The notes under the pieces are model-generated. The model ran no database searches, was not told the DNA's origin, and was given only the letters and a program-made list of their open reading frames with translations. From Azospirillum sp. B4 (GTDB lineage Bacteria; Pseudomonadota; Alphaproteobacteria; Azospirillales; Azospirillaceae), in the NCBI RefSeq assembly GCF_000333275.1, contig NZ_BACU01000527.1, positions 104,398 to 168,397 of the forward strand: DNA of 64,000 bases, written 5' to 3'. Numbering within the stretch: position 1 is the stretch's first letter; each line of letters opens with the position of its first letter. The translations under genes were made by a program, and so were the position numbers. Positions 62,047-64,000 of this stretch are shown piece by piece.

Positions 62047-62250
62047 ACGGACGAGCAGGAGCGGCACCGGCAAGGCGGTTTGGACGGTCGGCGCTAGCCG
62101 TCCAAGTCCCCACACCATGACACTCCCACTTCGGTCTTTGCACCCGCAACGCCGCCCGGCGGAAATCCAGGGTTCAAATTGGCCGGGGGACCGGCTATCT
62201 AAGCGGTCCGTTACGAGACCATTTCATGACCAGAGACGAGGAGGACCGCG

Positions 62251-63373
62251 ATGCGGGCCGAGATCGAGGCGGTCGTCGAGGCTGTGCGACAGTCCTTGAC
62301 GCTGCTGAGGAGGCATCTTTGACTGGGAAAATGCCCTCCGCCGCTATGACGAACTGAACGCCCTGTCGGAAGACCCCAAGCTGTGGGACGATTCCGACCG
62401 CGCGCAGAAGATCATGCGGGAAAAGACCCAGCTTGAGACCGCCATCGAGGGCTATCGCGCCCTTGAGCGCGACCTGAACGACGGCATCGAGCTGATCGGG
62501 ATGGGCGAGCTGGAAGGCGACCAGGAGATCATCACCGACGCCGAACAGGGCCTGGTCGCCCTGCAGAAGCGCGCGGCGGCCTTGGAACTGGAAAGCCTGC
62601 TGTCGGGTGAGGCCGACGCCAACGACTGCTATCTGGAAGTGAACGCCGGCGCCGGCGGCACCGAGGCCCAGGACTGGGCCCTGATGTTGCTGCGCATGTA
62701 CAGCCGCTGGGCCGAACAGCATAAGTTCAAGGTTGAACTGCTGGACGAGACCAACGGCGAAGAGGCCGGCATCAAGTCCTCTACCATCCAGATCAAGGGC
62801 CACAACGCCTATGGCTGGCTGAAGACGGAATCAGGCGTGCACCGCCTGGTGCGCATCAGCCCGTTCGACAGCCAGGCGCGCCGCCACACCAGCTTCTCCA
62901 GCGTCTCCGTCACCCCTGTCATCGACGACAAGATCGTGGTGGAGATCAACGAGAAGGACGTCCGCGTCGACACCTACCGCGCGTCGGGTGCCGGCGGCCA
63001 GCACGTGAACAAGACGGACTCGGCTGTGCGCCTGACCCACATGCCCACCGGCATCGTGGTCGCCTGCCAGCAGGAACGCAGCCAGCACAAGAACCGGTCC
63101 AAGGCCTGGGACATGCTGCGCGCCCGCATCTATGAGATGGAGCTGCGCAAGCGCGAGGAGGCCGCCGCCAACCTGGAGGCGCAGAAGACGGAGATCGGCT
63201 GGGGCCACCAGATCCGCTCCTACGTCCTGCAGCCCTACCAGATGGTGAAGGACCTGCGCACCGGCGTGGAAACCAGCCAGAGCGGCGCCGTTCTGGATGG
63301 CGACATCGATGAGTTCCTGCAGGCCGCCCTGGCCCACCGCATCAAGGGTCAAGGCGACGAGGCGGAGGCGTAA
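62251..63373 (+). CDS. prfB: Peptide chain release factor 2, programmed +1 frameshift
   Basis: The gene is 62251-62319 joined to 62321-63373 (373 residues). Frame 1 opens at ATG 62251 (GGAGG upstream) and hits an in-frame TGA at 62320 after 23 codons. Frame 2 continues from GAC 62321. The GGQ peptidyl-hydrolysis motif is in [20 protein letters not shown]2 ends translation at UGA and UAA. The frameshift makes the factor control its own level. It precedes a terminator and the transposase. Confidence 0.95.
62308..62323 (+). promoter_or_regulatory. RF2 programmed frameshift signal
   Basis: AGGAGG-CAT-CTT-TGA-C, with an internal Shine-Dalgarno three bases before the CTT slippery codon and the UGA stop followed by C. 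It has the same arrangement as the E. coli signal (AGGGGG-TAT-CTT-TGA-C). Confidence 0.95.
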
Positions 63374-63419
63374 GCCTTCGCCCGCCAAGGGGGAACCCGA
63401 CGAGGCGGAGGCGTAAGCC
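63356..63419 (+). repeat. 21-bp direct repeat of the prfB 3' end
   Basis: GACGAGGCGGAGGCGTAAGC plus one C occurs at 63356-63376 (covering the stop) and again at 63399-63419, 43 bp apart, in non-coding DNA. Confidence 0.7.
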
Positions 63420-63452
63420 GCCGCTTTTCTATACTGTTCCGGTTAAGTAATG

Positions 63453-63482
63453 AAAAGGCCGGGGGCGATTCCCCGGCCTTTT
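63453..63482 (+). terminator. Intrinsic terminator of prfB
   Basis: Perfect AAAAGGCCGGGG/CCCCGGCCTTTT stem around a six-base loop; works in both directions. 80 bases after the prfB stop. Confidence 0.9.
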
Positions 63483-63590
63483 CAGAATGAACGGTGCGCC
63501 ATATGGACGTCTGGCGAGGACGCGCTGATCGCCCTTCGTCCAAGCCCCGGCGCCTTAGAGCTGGATGCGATCGCGCGTGATCGCGTTCCG

Positions 63591-63769
63591 CTTGTCTTAT
63601 GAATTTCCGTGCCGACGGGCGACGATGGAATCGCTGGGAGAGGGCTGCACCCCTCTCCCAGCGGCGAGGGACGGATCGAGTGACCGCAGGCTGTTAACGA
63701 GCCGAGTTAGAGTTTGATCGCCCTCGTCTTTTCCATTGGCCTGAACGGATACCGGGGAGAAAGCCCCGT
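63591..63769 (+). ncRNA. Candidate guide (bridge) RNA region of the IS110-type element
   Basis: No coding frame between the prfB terminator and the transposase. It holds a perfect hairpin CGCTGGGAGAGGG/CCCTCTCCCAGCG at 63632-63663. IS110-family elements encode a structured RNA in a non-coding end next to the transposase. Neither the ends nor the RNA are proven here. Confidence 0.3.
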
Positions 63770-63793
63770 ATGACAAGCAGAGGCACGGAAAAG

Positions 63794-63991
63794 ATGAGCC
63801 AAGTTACCATCGGCGTGGATGTTTCGAAAGACACCCTGGACGCCTATCGCCTGTCCGACGGTGCCAAGCGGCGGTTCGGCAACGACAAAGCCGGTCATGC
63901 CGCCTTTGTCGCCTGGTGCGGCCAAGACGTCGCACGGGTGGTGTTCGAACCCACCGGGCCCTATCACCGGGCCCTATCACCGGGCCTTTGA
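63794..63991 (+). pseudogene. IS110-family transposase, N-terminal part, frameshifted
   Basis: Starts at ATG 63794 (GGAAAAG upstream; ATG 63770 possible). The DEDD-type RuvC-like N-terminus is clear: VTIGVDVSKDTLDAYRLSDG with the first catalytic Asp, then VVFEPTGPYHRA with a catalytic Glu. A 13-bp unit ACCGGGCCCTATC is present twice (63953-63965, 63966-63978) and shifts the frame to a TGA at 63989. Without it the frame would continue as ...YHRAFERA into the next window. Most likely a broken copy, or an error at the sequence end. Confidence 0.75.
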
Positions 63992-64000
63992 GCGGGCGCT

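Larger units (their letters stand above)
63591..64000 (+). mobile_element. IS110-family insertion sequence, partial
   Basis: Defined by the transposase at 63794-63991; the left end is not certain (somewhere after the prfB terminator at 63482) and the right end is outside the window. No target duplication can be seen. Confidence 0.6.

Noticed and set aside
62165..62190. TTCAAAT-type stretch resembling a tRNA T-loop
   Set aside because: No acceptor stem, anticodon arm or D-arm can be folded around it.
1..64000. CRISPR array, rRNA, tRNA or riboswitch
   Set aside because: No regularly spaced repeats, no rRNA-like sequence and no fold I could support by eye anywhere in the window.

Overview
The window is high-GC DNA, densely packed on both strands, and reads as the chromosome of a free-living alphaproteobacterium. 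The evidence is the divK-pleD pair, an EipB (DUF1849) envelope protein, the run dprA-topA-rnr-DUF983-rpmG, a PAS-only soluble chemoreceptor and many TonB, LysR and TauD-type genes. A Rhodospirillales/Azospirillum-like host is a plausible inference, but there is no rRNA gene here to test it.

Region 1 (1-14.5 kb) is an accessory catabolic locus. It holds the end of an AraC-type regulator, a Rieske oxygenase with a VanB-type reductase, a DODA-type dioxygenase, an acetamidase/formamidase, an M20 hydrolase, a metal-dependent amidohydrolase, an MFS importer and a TonB-dependent receptor. It ends with a tight run of three: a RutA-like flavin monooxygenase, a TauD-family dioxygenase and an isochorismatase-fold (RutB-like) amidase. 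Together they look like uptake plus oxidative and hydrolytic opening of an N-containing ring or amide; the substrate is not known.

Region 2 (14.5-28 kb) is mixed. It has a PadR/HAAS membrane pair, a two-gene unit with a peptidoglycan-binding-like peptide and an unrecognised 654-residue protein, an SDR and a second TauD enzyme, wrbA, a diguanylate cyclase and eipB. A lower-GC islet of two unrecognised genes (23.8-25.2 kb) follows, then a CoA-transferase.

Region 3 (28-35 kb) is an aromatic-acid-type efflux system (DUF1656, HlyD, outer-membrane factor). Its FUSC inner-membrane gene has been separated from the rest by two LysR genes.

Region 4 (35-51 kb) is core chromosome: divK-pleD, two glycosyltransferases and rpmG, then (on the minus strand) a run from an internally duplicated membrane protein through dprA, topA, rnr, a VOC protein and DUF983 to an S41 protease.

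Region 5 (51-64 kb) carries marR-MFS with a clear operator, an NtrC/NtrY-like two-component pair, an OsmC protein with a hairpin leader, a flavoprotein, a YafY/WYL regulator, ompW, a tandem-PAS chemoreceptor and prfB. prfB has the classical programmed +1 frameshift. The window ends in an IS110-family transposase broken by a 13-bp tandem duplication.

An intergenic repeat of about 100 bp occurs three times (2.3, 30.8 and 39.5 kb). No tRNA, rRNA or CRISPR array was seen.
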